Assembly: GCA_023053575.1 (NCBI GenBank)
Contig: JAKZAP010000015.1
Coordinates: forward strand, 11,894,930-11,958,929
Reading direction: 5' to 3'
DNA length: 64,000 nt
From: Branchinecta lynchi
Lineage: Eukaryota; Arthropoda; Branchiopoda; Anostraca; Branchinectidae
Shown here in pieces: positions 24,813 through 36,079 of the stretch. The first letter of the stretch is position 1. The number at the start of each line of letters is the position of its first letter. A program made the translations under genes and the position numbers. Below the pieces are notes generated by a model. It was not told the DNA's origin and did no database searches. It saw nothing but the letters and a program-made list of their open reading frames with translations.

Positions 24813-25660
24813 TAAAACCATGAGGATTACTATGGAGATAAATGCGGCCTTTGCCAACCGCGTTTCGGGTCAGACAGATGTTCTTCTCCAACTGCGTAAT
24901 TCCTTTTTTGAATGCTTTGTAAGAAGACACTGTCCCTCAGGGAATTATTGGACAAGAACTGGAAATCATATCCCTGGATGGATTACTGGTGCACTCCCGG
25001 TTCTGCAACCCAAATTGGGATAATCATCATCTCAGCAAGCTACTTACGTGATTATAATTGCTTACAAGTTTAATTTAAGGTAATAACAAAGTTTAGGATT
25101 CCCTTCACCCCCCCCCCCCACACTCAGTGCCTAGGAGGAAAGTTCTCCGGTCAAGCAACTCCCCGAAGCACGGTAACGAAGGGTCAGAGACATGGACCGA
25201 CGGACTTCAATCATCAATTTGAGACATGAAGATTTCATTTTATTTTCTTCTAAAGACGCGAGCATCGTTTTTGTTGCACGCTGCAGTTCCACTTCTCGGC
25301 CACTTCCTTGCTGATTCTTTCTACATTCGTGTTTGTACTACGGTGCTTCCGAGGAAGACGGCAGCGCTTCTCGAGAACCGCAGACTTGCTTACCGACCGA
25401 GTCCGTGCTTCCTTGCAAGGTGTTGCTTCAACCAAGAAGATATCTTGCAGGCAGTGAATCCAAAAACGCATCTTGTGAAGGAGCAAAGAAGTTCTGCAGC
25501 AGAACTATTGCAACAAACACGAGGCTAAGGTTTGTCGCTTCTACAAGAGTTCCGGAGTTTCATTACAAATGACGCGAGGATAACACTAAGGATGTTAGCT
25601 GTATGATTTCAAGCGTTACGCACTAAAACATTATGTATACAAGAAGAGCTGAAAGACAGT
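24813..25660. repeat. Intronic stretch with a dispersed repeat at 25258-25520
   Basis: 25258-25520 shares GGAAGACGGCAGCGCTTCT, GTCCGTGCTTCCTTGCAAGG and AATCCAAAAACGCAT with 46998-47260, so it is a two-copy dispersed repeat of unknown type. Frames within it are open on both strands but have no domain I know. The remainder is unremarkable apart from a C run near 25110. Confidence 0.5.
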
Positions 25661-27268
25661 CGAAACAAGACCAAAGGTTTCGATGGGATCCCAAAAAGCT
25701 GATACTTGATCCAGACAATTGAGTCTTGTCTTCCCAGATCCAGTCTTCCCCAGGCTAATCATCAAAGAAAACCAAGTTCAGATATACCTCTATACGCCAT
25801 ATATATTTTGTCGACACTGACCGAAACTTCCTGCTTTACTTCTGCCAAATTTCCGATTTTGGCCGAATTCCGAGTTAACAAATTGTCAACGTATATCCTT
25901 ATCTCTATAAAGAACATCTAATCAACTTGAAATAAAACTGTAACTTGTAAAAAAAATCCGATTACAACCGGATTCCGGACGAATTATATGTCCGGGTAAA
26001 AAATGATTGTCATATACAGACTCAGCGTATCTTCTTTCCACTAAGTCTGTCACCTAATCAACTTCAAATAAAACATTTGCTTTTAAAAAAATTTCCAATT
26101 CTGGCCGGGTTCCGGGCCAAGTAGTTGTCCGGCAAGAAATTACTTTTCACATAAGTGTTCAGCATGTTTTCTTACCCCTAAATCGAACATTTAATCAACT
26201 TCAAATGAAACTTTTACTTTTAACCAACTTTCCTGTTTTTGCCGGATTCCAGACGAACTACTTGTCCGGCGAGAAAATAATTTTCACCATCATGTTCAGC
26301 ATGTCTTCGGTACCTGTTAATCGAACATGTAATCAACTTCAAATAAAACTTTTACATTTAACAGACTTTCCGGTTTAGACCGGATTCCGGGCTAACTACT
26401 TGTCCGAAAAAAAAAGGTTTTCACCATCGTGTTCAGCGTGTTTTCCTACCCCTAAATCGAACCTCTAATCAACTTCAAATACAACTTTTATATTTAACAG
26501 ACTTTCCGGATTAGGCCGGTTTCCGGGCTAACTACTTGTCCGGCGAAAAAAAGGTATTGACCATCGTGTTCAGCATGCCTTGATCAGGGGCGGATCCAGG
26601 GGGGGGGGGGGCGAGGGGGGCGATCGCCCTCCCTAGACTGGCTGTAATTTTTTGTTTTGTTTTACTGCACTTACGGAAGTCTGCATTAACGCATGTTATA
26701 ACTACTGTAACTAGACTCTAAAATCTTTTTACAAGTGGAGCCAGGAGCTTGAATTTTTCTTTTAAACACTTGTCAGTTGATCAAGTACAGTTTTTACCAT
26801 TATTGTAATATATGAAACCCACATTTTCGTTAAATAAGAGACCGACAGGGACACTTAAAACGCGAAAAAAATCAGCCTTGTGGCCGACAAAAAAGACACT
26901 ACCCCCACTCTTTTCGGTAAGAATCGCCCCCCCCTAGAACGGAAGGCTGGATCCGCCCCTGGCCTTGATACCTCTAAATCGAAAATCTAATCAACTTCAA
27001 ATGAAACTTTCAGCATGTCTTCTTACCTCATAATCGGCTGTTTAAAAATATTTTGTTTGCCCCTTAACTTAAACCCCCTCCCCCGCCCCTTAATGTAGGG
27101 ATACAAAGCCCATCTATGAACCTGACCTTACCCTTGACCCAAAGAACCCTTACACCAAGTTTCATCAAAATATTCCATTCCCTTCGAGAGTTATCGTGCT
27201 CACAGACAGACGGACATTTTTGCGATGTCATAAGTATCACTCCACTTACGTTTTGGGATCCCAAAAAC
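25661..27268 (-). mobile_element. Family 1 element, copy E, with nested hAT MITE
   Basis: Termini AAACAAGACCAAAGGTTTCG (25663) and CACTTACGTTTTGGGATCCC (about 27244). At least five units near 130 bp with CCGGATTCCGG and AATCAACTTCAAAT. The array is split by a MITE at 26585-26961. Confidence 0.75.
26577..26969. mobile_element. hAT-type MITE with 8-bp target duplication
   Basis: Starts CAGGGGCGGATCCAGG (26585) and ends GGATCCGCCCCTG (26961), flanked by GCCTTGAT on both sides (26577-26584 and 26962-26969). CAGGGGCGGATCC ends are familiar from animal hAT-derived MITEs. It interrupts a Family 1 unit, so it is younger than that copy. Confidence 0.9.
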
Positions 27269-27871
27269 CATCTGCTTACTTTATTGTTTGTCATTACGAT
27301 ACCGGAAAAGTACACTGTCAGAAGTTTCATAACAGACAACACAAGGATGCGCGGTTTCAACAGACCGTAAAAGACAACACTTGGATTGTTATCTGTTCTG
27401 CTTGATAACGTTATGCATGAAATATTATGCATTGTCAGGAAAAGCCAAAAATTACCAAAAAAGTATCTCCTGACTTTTTTGTTGCTGGTCAATGACGTCG
27501 GACAATTCAGCAGATGCTTTTCTGGCTCTTCCTGGCAATGCTTGTTTGCTACCGATGGCAAAATCATAACAGATGACAACCCAAGTGTTATCTGTGTTGA
27601 AGTTGCACATCCTTGTGTTATCTGTTATGATGACAGTGTAGTCGGAGCTAAACTGATCAATGAGGTTGAAGTTGCTAAAACAAGGCTCCAAACTTTGAAA
27701 TGTGTCAAGAAGAAGGTGAACAATTACACCAGAAAAGGGGTCCTGTCTCTCAGCTCTTAAGGATGAAGAAGAAGGAAATTAGAACAGGTGTCGTGTGATC
27801 GATAATTGCTTCCGAATTTCTGCGTGCCGCAATTGGCATTGATCTCGCTACAACTGATTTAAAGCACTTAC
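27269..27871. other. Intronic stretch
   Basis: Contains several TCTGTTATGA / AACAGATAACAC-like repeats on both strands near 27340, 27390, 27560 and 27620, but no supported gene or defined element. Confidence 0.3.
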
Positions 27872-27968
27872 CAATTGGTATGTCGTGAGTCCAACGACTT
27901 CAATTATACCGTCGTCAGTTGCTTCTGCCCCAGACGCCTTGTTCCACGGATGGGTGCCACCACCGTAA
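27872..27968 (-). CDS. rdgA: Diacylglycerol kinase, accessory-domain exon
   Basis: A 97-base minus-strand exon between a TTTTCTAG acceptor and a GTAAGTGC donor. The first base completes a split serine codon begun by the AG that ends the exon at 44848; it then reads YGGGTHPWN and, after a variable loop, DDGIIEVVGLTTYQL. GGGTxPWN and the EVVG...TTYQL block are hallmarks of the DGK accessory domain. It ends on a complete codon, matching the phase-0 start at 17472. The open frame is too short to be found by length, which makes the phase agreement the main evidence. Confidence 0.92.
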
Positions 27969-28427
27969 CTAGAAAAGATTAACCTTGAAGTACATTACAC
28001 AATTTGTCCATATTATGCAAAGATCAAAGGGATTAGAGGGGGGTTAAGGAATCAGATTAGTCTGCAAAGGAGAGAAAGAAGCAGTATACTGAGAGGGCCA
28101 AGATTCGGTCCGGTCCTTACTTCTGTCGTTGATTGAATTCGTATAGTATTTGAATTTATGCCAACGTTTTAAATAAATCAATCGATCAAAAGTCCAAATC
28201 CCTGTGATCAGGGGCGTCACCATGGGGGTGTAAGGGGGTGGGGGGTGGGTGGCCCCCCCCCCCCCCCTGAAAGAAAGAAAGAAGCTAAAGTGGGCGCTCG
28301 CGAAGCGTCCGACCACAGAAATTCAGCTAATGTGGGCGCCCGGCCAGGAAGGCTAAATGGGGGCTAGCAGTGCGCCCGGGAAAGTCAGTAAGGCTAGTTC
28401 ACGGTTACCAAGAAACTGCGTCGAAAA
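27969..28427. other. Intronic stretch with C/G-rich MITE remnant
   Basis: CAGGGGCGTCACCATGGGGG at 28208 looks like one end of a hAT-type MITE followed by a long C run; the opposite terminus was not found. No gene. Confidence 0.4.
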
Positions 28428-28705
28428 GCCTGCGTAGTAGTATGGTAGCAGTACGAAAACGTTGCATGTGATACTATGTAATAGCAAATAATACTATCAT
28501 TTAATGTGCCTCAGACTGGTCCAATCTTATGTAGTAGTATCCTGTTTTGCCATAGTCGCATCCGGTCTTGCTAATAGTAGCATATAGTAGTATGCAGTAA
28601 CACAGTACCCTTGAAGTAGAAGCATGTAGTAGCATCGTTAGTACTGCGTGCAAATTTTTCGTAATACTTCATAGTACTATTTTGAGATAAATTTTGTATC
28701 GGGCA
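28428..28705 (+). mobile_element. CCCGATG-type MITE, copy 2
   Basis: Closely matches 13746-14027 (GCCTGCGTAGTAGTATGG, CATTTAATGTGCCTCAGACT, AAGCATGTAGTAGCATCG) and ends ATCGGG. The left terminus is eroded. Confidence 0.7.
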
Positions 28706-29155
28706 TCTTGGATATAGGCAGTTCTGTGCTCTCCAGCGTTGAGACATAAGGAATTGCAATCTCAGTCGCATGTTTCGACCTTGCCAGATTGACATTACGA
28801 GGACATTAACTATTGACATTAACTATTTCTAGTAGTTCGGATACGAAGATATTTTTAATCATATTTTGTCAGAATGAGACGTACGATTGTCAGATTTGAG
28901 CTTCCAAGATCGGTGAAAGACAATTGTCAAACCATGACCCTGCAGCGCACAGTTTTAACCCAAATTCTAACACGATTTGTTATGTATCAGTATCTCTCGA
29001 TTAAAGTAAAACTCAGGCTGATTTTGCTAGTGGTGTACATTATTAAGAAATTTTGTAATCTCATGCAAAGATTCTTTGTATTTTCTTTGTAATCGGCTTC
29101 GTGAGCAATGAGAGAAGATGTAATGACGGTCCTGATTATTGCAACACGTCATTTG
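28706..29155. other. Intronic stretch
   Basis: No supported gene; the plus frame at 28874-29092 is hydrophobic but unrecognised. Confidence 0.3.
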
Positions 29156-30366
29156 ATTTTTGGGATCCCAAAACGTAAGTGGAGGGATACCTATGACATC
29201 GCAAAAGTTGTCCGTCCGTCCGTCCGTCTGTAAGCACGATAACTCTCGAAGGGAATGAGATATTTTGATGAAACTTGGTATGAATCCTCATGTTTGGGTC
29301 AAGGGTAAGGTCGAGTTCGTAGATGGGCTCTGTAGCCCTATATTTGGTGGTGGGGGTTCAATTTAAGGTACAAACAAAAAATTTTTAAACAGCTAATGTG
29401 ATAGTCGATTATGGGGTAAGAAGATATGCTGAGCACGATGGTGACAATCATTTTCTCGCCGGACAAGTAGTTCGTCCAGAATCCGGCAAAAACCGGAAAG
29501 TTTGTTAAAAGTAAAAGTTTCATTTGAAGCTGATTAAATGTTTGATTTAGGGGTAAGAGACATGATGAGCACCATGGTGAAAACCATTTTCTCGCTGGAC
29601 GAGTAGTTCGTCCGAAATCCGGCAAAAACCGGAAAGTTGGTTAAAAGAAAAAGTTTCATCTGAAATTGATTAAATGTTTGCTATAGGGGTAAGAATACAT
29701 GCTGAGCATGATGGTGAAAATCATTTTGTCGCCGGACAAGCATTTCGTCCGGAATCCGGCCAAAACCGGAAAGTTGGTTAAAAGTAACAGTTTCATTTGA
29801 AGTTGATTAAATGTTTGATTTATGGGTAAGAAGACATGCTGAAACCGATGGTGAAAACCATTTTCTCGCCGGACAACTAGTTCGCCTGTAATCCTGCCAA
29901 AACCGGAAAATATGTTAAAAGTAAAAGCTTTATCTGAAGTTGATTAGATGATATATTTAGGGGTAAGAAGAGACGCTGAGTCTGTATATAATGATCATTT
30001 TTTACCCGGACATATAATTAGTCCGGAATCCGGTTGTACCCGCTTTTTTTTTTAAGTCAAAATTTTATTTAAAGCTGATTAGATTTCTTTATACGGATAA
30101 GGAGATACGCCGGCGTTTCTGAATTTTTCTTTTTTTGCTGGACTAGTAGTTCGCTCGGAATTCGGGCGAAACGGCAAATTTGGCAGTAGTAAAGCAGGAA
30201 GTTTCGGTCAATATCGTCAAAATAGATAAGGCTTATAGAGGTATAGATAGGTAGATAGAATATCTGAACTCGGTTTTCTCTGATGATTAGCCTGGCGAAG
30301 ACAAGACCGAATTGTCTGGATCAAATCTTAGATTTTTGGGATCCCATCGGCACCTTTGGTCTTGTT
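29156..30366 (+). mobile_element. Family 1 element, copy F (best preserved)
   Basis: About 1.2 kb with both ends: TTTTGGGATCCCAAAACG, a short CCGTC microsatellite, AAGCACGATAACTCTCGAAG, then units starting at about 29416, 29552, 29686, 29825 and 29962 (134-139 bp), a distinct 3' region (CAGGAAGTTTCGGTCAATAT; TTTTCTCTGATGATTAGCC) and the terminus GGGATCCCATCGGCACC, TTTGGTCTTGTT. No open frame and no target duplication. The plan (unique ends, central tandem monomers, microsatellite) resembles non-autonomous Helentron/HINE or oyster 'pearl' elements. Confidence 0.78.
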
Positions 30367-31200
30367 ATGTGGTGAATTCAGAACGATTCTGCTCTGTTTC
30401 AATTTTTTTCTGGATTCGGAAATGGTCGAACTGAAGCTATAATGGTCAACTTCCAGCTAAATTTCTCACATTTTTTCTGGATTCGTCAAGAACTAAGACA
30501 AACGGGCAGATTCTTGCTAAGTGGCCCTTACTTTCATTTGGGATCCAAAAAGACATTCTGATCATACCAGATTCCACAAAATTTGCCTGCGGCGCCTTTT
30601 ATAGTTGGCTGTATTTACTGAAAGGTCACGTGATTTAATTTGGGTTTTAGTCTTGGCTTTCGGGGCTTGGACCACATCAAAAGTTAGACTTTGTTAAGGA
30701 GAAATAGTATTTTACCCTGCCCGGAAAAAGTCATAGCTTACTTTAGAATTGTGCTTGCGGTGCTCAGTTTCATTTTGTCTGATATACACTCATCAGAAAC
30801 TGTTGCGTGTCGGACTATTCAATCAATCAATAAATTAGCTTTATTTCAGCACAAGTGCATAAATAACAAAAAGATAAACGAAGAAAAAACACTAGAGAAC
30901 ATAAGATTTGTCGTTTAATTGGTAACCTTACCAGCCTCTTCGAATCTTGAAAACACTTACTGCCAATAACGCTCATCATCCATACTTCATCATTTATTGT
31001 AGTTACATTCCCAAAAATCTCTACCCGCAGGTCACCTAGCTCACGGCGTTCACACATCATGCAACAAATTCTCGTTCTCGCTACCACACATAGGGCAAAA
31101 GTAGGGACCAGTACGTCCTAATTTATTCGCCAAATATTTCCTCCGTTTTCCCATACTCTGCATGGCCTTAGCAGTGGGGTTGATCACCATACCGAGTGCA
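30367..31200. other. Intronic stretch
   Basis: No gene or defined element recognised. Confidence 0.3.
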
Positions 31201-31690
31201 AACAAGACCAAAGGTGTCAACGGGATCCCAAAAATCTAAGATTTGATCCAGACAATTGGGTCTGTCTTCGCCAGGCTAATCATCAGAGAAAACCAAGTTC
31301 AGATATTCATCTATCTATCTGTCAATACTTCTATAAGCCGTATCTATTTTGACGATACTGACCGAAACTTGCTGCTTTACTTCTGCCAAATCTGCGGTTT
31401 CGCCCGAATTCGAGTGAACTACTAGTCTAGCAACAAAAGAAAATTCAGAAACGAATCCAGCGTATCTCCTTATCCCTTTAAAGAAACATCTAATCAACTT
31501 CAATTAAAACTTTTGCTTTTAACATATTTTCCGGTTTTGGCCGGATTCCAGGCGAACTACTTGTCCGGCGAGAAAATGATTTTCATCATCATCATCAGCA
31601 TGTCTTTTTACTCCTAAATCAAACATTTAATTAACTTCAATAGAAAGTTTTACTTTTAACAAACTTTCCGGTTTTTGCCAGATTCCGGAC
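31201..31690 (-). mobile_element. Family 1 element, copy G (3' half)
   Basis: Terminus AACAAGACCAAAGGTGTC at 31203, the 3' region (AAACCAAGTTCAGATATTC) and about two tandem units; the 5' end is missing. Confidence 0.68.
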
Positions 31691-31808
31691 TATTGTTTAT
31701 AACTGGTATTAATCTTGAGAATTGCCGGACATCTAACAGTCGTGTATTTTGAGGTAGTCACCTCCCACGCCCAAGCCCTTCAAACCGCACCTGAGCTTGG
31801 AGCTACGA

Positions 31809-32221
31809 CTAGAGGCGTATTCTCGCCGTTCCCCGAGGACTCGTCGTGGAATCGAAGGGAACGGCGAGAATCGAGGGAGTCACTCCACGCGGACTCTGAT
31901 CGGCGTCCGGAAAAGAACGAGAACACAAGGAATGCTTCCGAAATGAATATTCTTCCAAAAATAAAATGCAGTTGACGAAATTAGTCTGGATCCACTTTAT
32001 TTTGGTTTTATTTATTCTGATTGTTTTAATTAATTTTACATTGCAACAACACCAGCAAAAACTGACTCCCCTCTGAATCTGAAAGGTATCCTTTTTGATG
32101 ATGACCGGCATTCCCAGTCCGTGGGGACTCGCGATAACACGGGAGGTGAGTCCTCGGGACAAATACAAACGCGGGAACTCTTCAAGTGGAGTCCTCAGGG
32201 AACGGCGAGAATACGCTTTAG
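31809..32221. mobile_element. MITE with about 33-bp TIRs, 413 bp
   Basis: CTAGAGGCGTATTCTCGCCG continuing TTCCCCGAGGACTC at the left end is inverted, with few changes, at 32189-32221 (GAGTCCTCAGGGAACGGCG, AGAATACGCTTTAG). A third, inverted copy of GGGAACGGCGAGAAT lies inside at about 31858. Open frames on both strands across it follow from the inverted repeats and are not genes. Confidence 0.75.
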
Positions 32222-32499
32222 GCTTCTTCAGTCTCCAACGCTTGCAGGTATCACAAGTTTTATTATTACATATGCGACGAAAATCTGAAACGGGCGGCAG
32301 GGCGCCGACACCCTGCCCCGCCTTCGAGTTTTGGCGAGCGGCTCACTCTTTGGCAGACTTCTACAACTACCGGAAATATTTTTCGAATCCCCTTTTCTGT
32401 CGCTGGCTCTTTAAGTTTAAAAAATGCGCGGTAAACCCATCTGACACACTTTACTGTCACTACTGGTAAGAACCCCAGTTATGAGTTCAGGAGAGCGGT
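32222..32499. other. Intronic stretch
   Basis: Open frames on both strands at 32095-32469 show no recognised domain. Confidence 0.3.
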
Positions 32500-33700
32500 G
32501 GCACAGCATACTTTCTTGAAACTGACAAGCCTACAACGTATCCCTATTGCTAATAAAAATCTAAGGAAACCAACTTTTAACCCTGTCAATATGAGGGAGC
32601 GAGAGCCAGTCCCTAGAATTGGCACAGTGCCAGTCAGTGGCTCCTAGTTTCATGGGATAATAATCTCACATAGCAACTTTATTCTGGGAAAGAGAAACTT
32701 AAACCCCTTGAATGGCATTATTGGCATCAATGGCATTTATTGTACTGGAACATTTAATGAAACGGCTAGAGACTCAGACAGCACCTCAAGTGGGGGTAGT
32801 AGTACATCTCACATCTTTACGATACTATTAGCTAGATATTCGTTGAAGAAATACCGTTTAGCTGGCAGCAAGAGCTGAGAGCTTGATTTATGTGGCACTG
32901 TTACTTTCAGAAAGAGAAAATTAGACTCTTTCGTGGGATTAATGAATAGCAAACTCCAATAGCACAGCTAGAAACCCAGATAGCACTTGCTCAGGCGGGA
33001 TAGTACTACATCTAACATCTTTACGATACTGTCAGCTAGGTATTCGTTGAAGAAAGCTGGCTGCAAGAAAACAACTTGGAGCTTTCCATTGTACTGTTAT
33101 TCTAGGAAAGGGAAAATTATACCTCTTATGATGGTTAATGACTTGCATCCTTAATAAAAAGAGCTATAAACTCACACAGCACTTGCTCAGGAGCCAAAGG
33201 GGGACATCTCTCATCTTTACGATACTGTTAGCCAGATATTCATTAAAGAAAGGCCTTTTAGCAGGCTGATAGAACAACACCTTAGAGATTTCTATTGCAC
33301 TGTTATTCTGAATGAGAAAATTAGATCTAGTTTTAGGCGAGGTTTTAGGGATAAAAGAAGTGTAACAATTACTAAATTAGCTAGAAACTCAGACACAATT
33401 GCTAAGGTGGGACAGGAGTAGGCAACATCTAACATCTTTACGATACTATTAGCTAAGATATTCGTTGAATAAAGACCTTTTAGCGAGCTGCAAGAACTAC
33501 AGTTAAAGCAGACAGCTTTAATTAGCACTGTTATTCTGGGAAGCAGAAAATTAGATCTAGTTCTGGGGATTGGTGAACTGCAAACAGGTGAGATAGGTGT
33601 AGCCTAAATCTGACATCTTTCCGATACGATTAGCGCGACTATTAGCTAGCTATTCGTTGAAGAAAGACCCATTAGCTGGCTGCGAGAACATGAGCTGAGA
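32500..33700. repeat. Tandem array, about 200-bp units
   Basis: CATCTTTACGATACT recurs at about 32812, 33016, 33212, 33433 and (diverged) 33614, each followed by TTAGCTAGATATTCGTTGAAG and preceded by CTCAGACAGCAC-like text. Spacing is 181-221 bp. Non-coding. Confidence 0.75.
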
Positions 33701-34247
33701 GCTGTATAGGGAACTGGAAAGGTAGGACCGGATTAAAGCAGACTCGTTTAAAATACAACCAGTTATTAAACAAGAGACCATTTTAGCGAATGCAAGAAGA
33801 GGTGGAAGTAAAATACGGCATTTCAAAACGTAAGACGGGAGTAAAGCTGACTTGATGTCACATGAAAAGAGTCCAAGGCGTGCATGTGAAGGACTGACGG
33901 AAGTCCAGTTATGATTATTAAAGACCTTAAAGACCCCTTTGGTAATTTCGTCTGCAAATCGCACATAGGTAAGACCAGAAATGGTAATTAACAAGTACAA
34001 TCTCCACAGAGAGTTGTATCCTCGTGCGTTTTATCTAATGAATATGTACACTGCTTTATTTAAATCAAACTGCACGGATTTGCACTGTCTTCCAGCTTTT
34101 GTTAATTGCCTTGAATCTGGGGAGAAATATCGGTTGAGGGCGTTTGAGTAAAGAAAATTAATTTTGGAGTGAGTTGAAGTGTTTTCGAAGTTTTTTTTTT
34201 TTTTATAAATAGTTTTTTGTAATTTGTTATCAGTCATGCACAGGTGA
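33701..34247. other. Intronic stretch
   Basis: A minus-strand frame of 116 aa (33650-34000) overlaps the last array unit and has no recognised domain; probably chance. Confidence 0.3.
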
Positions 34248-34404
34248 TATTTCGGCCCTTCTTGGCAAGGGTTCTCGTCAGGCTGTCAATGTCAATCCTC
34301 TGGTTCAACTTCCTTTCCTTCCCCGAAGCTGAACCAGAGGATTGACATTGACAGCCTGAAGAGGACCCTTGCCAAGAAGGGCCGAAATATCGCTGACGTA
34401 TCCG
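34248..34404. repeat. Foldback pair of hammerhead-like cores
   Basis: Left arm 34250-34305 and right arm 34332-34392 are inverted copies (TGACATTGACAGCCTGA; CCCTTGCCAAGAAGGGCC; GAAAT). The plus-strand core has CTGAAGA (34356-34362), a GG-CCCTT/AAGGGCC stem and GAAA (34384-34387), then GCTGACGTATCCG. The minus-strand core has CTGACGA and GAAA. Catalytic-core bases fit the hammerhead consensus; stem I is not seen. Confidence 0.6.
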
Positions 34405-34431
34405 TTGTAAACATTGTTTGAATAAAAGTAT

Positions 34432-34540
34432 CTCAAGTAACCCAATGTAACCTAATGTAACCCAAAGTAACCCAATGCAATATAACCCAAAGTAACCCAA
34501 TGTAACCAAAAGTAACCCAAAGTATCCTGAAGTAACTCGT
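34432..34540 (+). repeat. Minisatellite of AGTAACCCAA units
   Basis: About ten 9-11-bp units of AGTAACCCAA / TGTAACCCAA type. It produces a repeated-peptide open frame on the minus strand (34234-34635) that I do not treat as a gene. Confidence 0.8.
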
Positions 34541-34879
34541 ACACCCTGGTTCTTGGTGACCAAACCTGGCCTGTCAAGCTTCATCCTCAAGTTCCATATC
34601 GAGTTACTTAGTGTCGGTCTGGGGGCAAAAAACAAAGTCTCTCTCTCTCTTGTCTCTCATCTTTTCCCAACCGGATCGGTAGTTCGTGCGGAATTCGACG
34701 AGGCTTATAAGTTGACGTATAATTTATATTATTAATCACGATTGTATTTCTAAAGCAAGTACGCCATATATGAAAAAAAAAAAAAACTGCGATGGAGGTG
34801 TTTATTTTGTTCTTGTTTTTTGAGGGGCTGCTCACTTCTGTCGCAAAGTGTAAACGGTCCCTGCCTCCATACCTCCAGG

Positions 34880-35183
34880 CCTGCCTCCCCGATGAAAAAA
34901 TTTATCTCCAAATAGTACTATGAAGTAGTACGAAAAAGTTGCATGCAGTACTAACGATTCTACTGCATGCTTCTACTTCAAGGCTACCGTGTTACTGGAT
35001 ACTACTATATGCTACTATTAGCAAGACTGGATGCTACTATGGCAAGACAGGGTGCTACTAGATAATACTACATAAGATTGGATCAGTCTGAGGCACATTA
35101 AATGATAGTATTCTTTTCTATTACATAGTATTACACGCAACGTTTTCGTACTGCTACCATACTACTACGCAGGCTACATATTT
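34880..35183 (-). mobile_element. CCCGATG-type MITE, copy 3 (both ends intact)
   Basis: Begins CCCGATGAAAAAATTTATC and ends GGCTACATATTTTTCATCGGG. The ends are inverted repeats, with TC on both flanks as a possible 2-bp target duplication. Confidence 0.8.
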
Positions 35184-35229
35184 TTCATCGGGTCCGTGCC
35201 TTCAGGCACATGTTTCGCAGATTATGTCC

Positions 35230-36075
35230 GTGTTTTATGGTTAAGGAAACATGCTGAATCCAGATCTGAACTTTGTTTTCTCCCCGGACAAGTAGTTCGC
35301 CCGGAATCCGGCAAAATCCAGACTTGGTCGATGTTAAAATGTATTATGGTAGTCGGAAAGAATGTCGACATACAGGGAAGAAAATATGCTGAATGTAATA
35401 TGAATATGAGACTTATTTTCTTGCGCTTTGAAAATTTGATATGTCTACACCGTCAGGGCATTTCTGAGATATAGGCTAAATAGGCAAACCAAATTTTTTT
35501 TTGTTTAGCCTATTAGCCTATATATTGCATAATTTTCAAGGGATAGAGTTGTCAAAATTCAACATTATCTTATATCATTCGATAGAGCAGATCGAGTTCC
35601 TCGATATTATTATTTTTAAGACCATTAAAAAATGTCTGTTCTCTATGTGCTGTATTTTAAAAAATGATGGCTTTAAATATGGTCAATATATTAAATATGG
35701 TTTATTTCCTTAAAAAAATTAAGTCCCGTATTTTTCCGAGCCATTTAAGTTGAAATTCACTGTTCTATATGTTTACTTTTGAGAGTCTACGATTTACGTG
35801 TGGTGTAACTTTAAAAATAACCTCTATATTGACAATAAGTCTCCTTTTTTTGTATTCAACAATGAAATGAAACAGAGGCTGTAATTTGGGTTTAAATGTA
35901 ATTAACAAATCCTTAATTGCACAAGAAATGTGTCCCTTAAAATAACTGACAAAACTGTTTTGGGTTTTCCCAAGGTAATGTTGTTTTTTTCTAAACACAA
36001 ATAAACCAATGTTGGATCGTAGCTCGTTAAATGGGAACTGACGGTTTGGTGGCTCCATTCGGCTCAATTTTTTTT
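35230..36075. other. Intronic stretch with one Family 1 fragment
   Basis: 35230-35350 contains a single Family 1-like unit (CCGGACAAGTAGTTCGCCCG). The rest is AT-rich. A 100-codon minus frame at 35765-36067 is unrecognised; it could be a decayed retrotransposon piece or chance. Confidence 0.35.
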
Positions 36076-36079
36076 TTTC

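Noticed and set aside
28208..28280. Complete hAT MITE starting CAGGGGCGTCACC
   Set aside because: Only one terminus is visible and no flanking duplication can be found.
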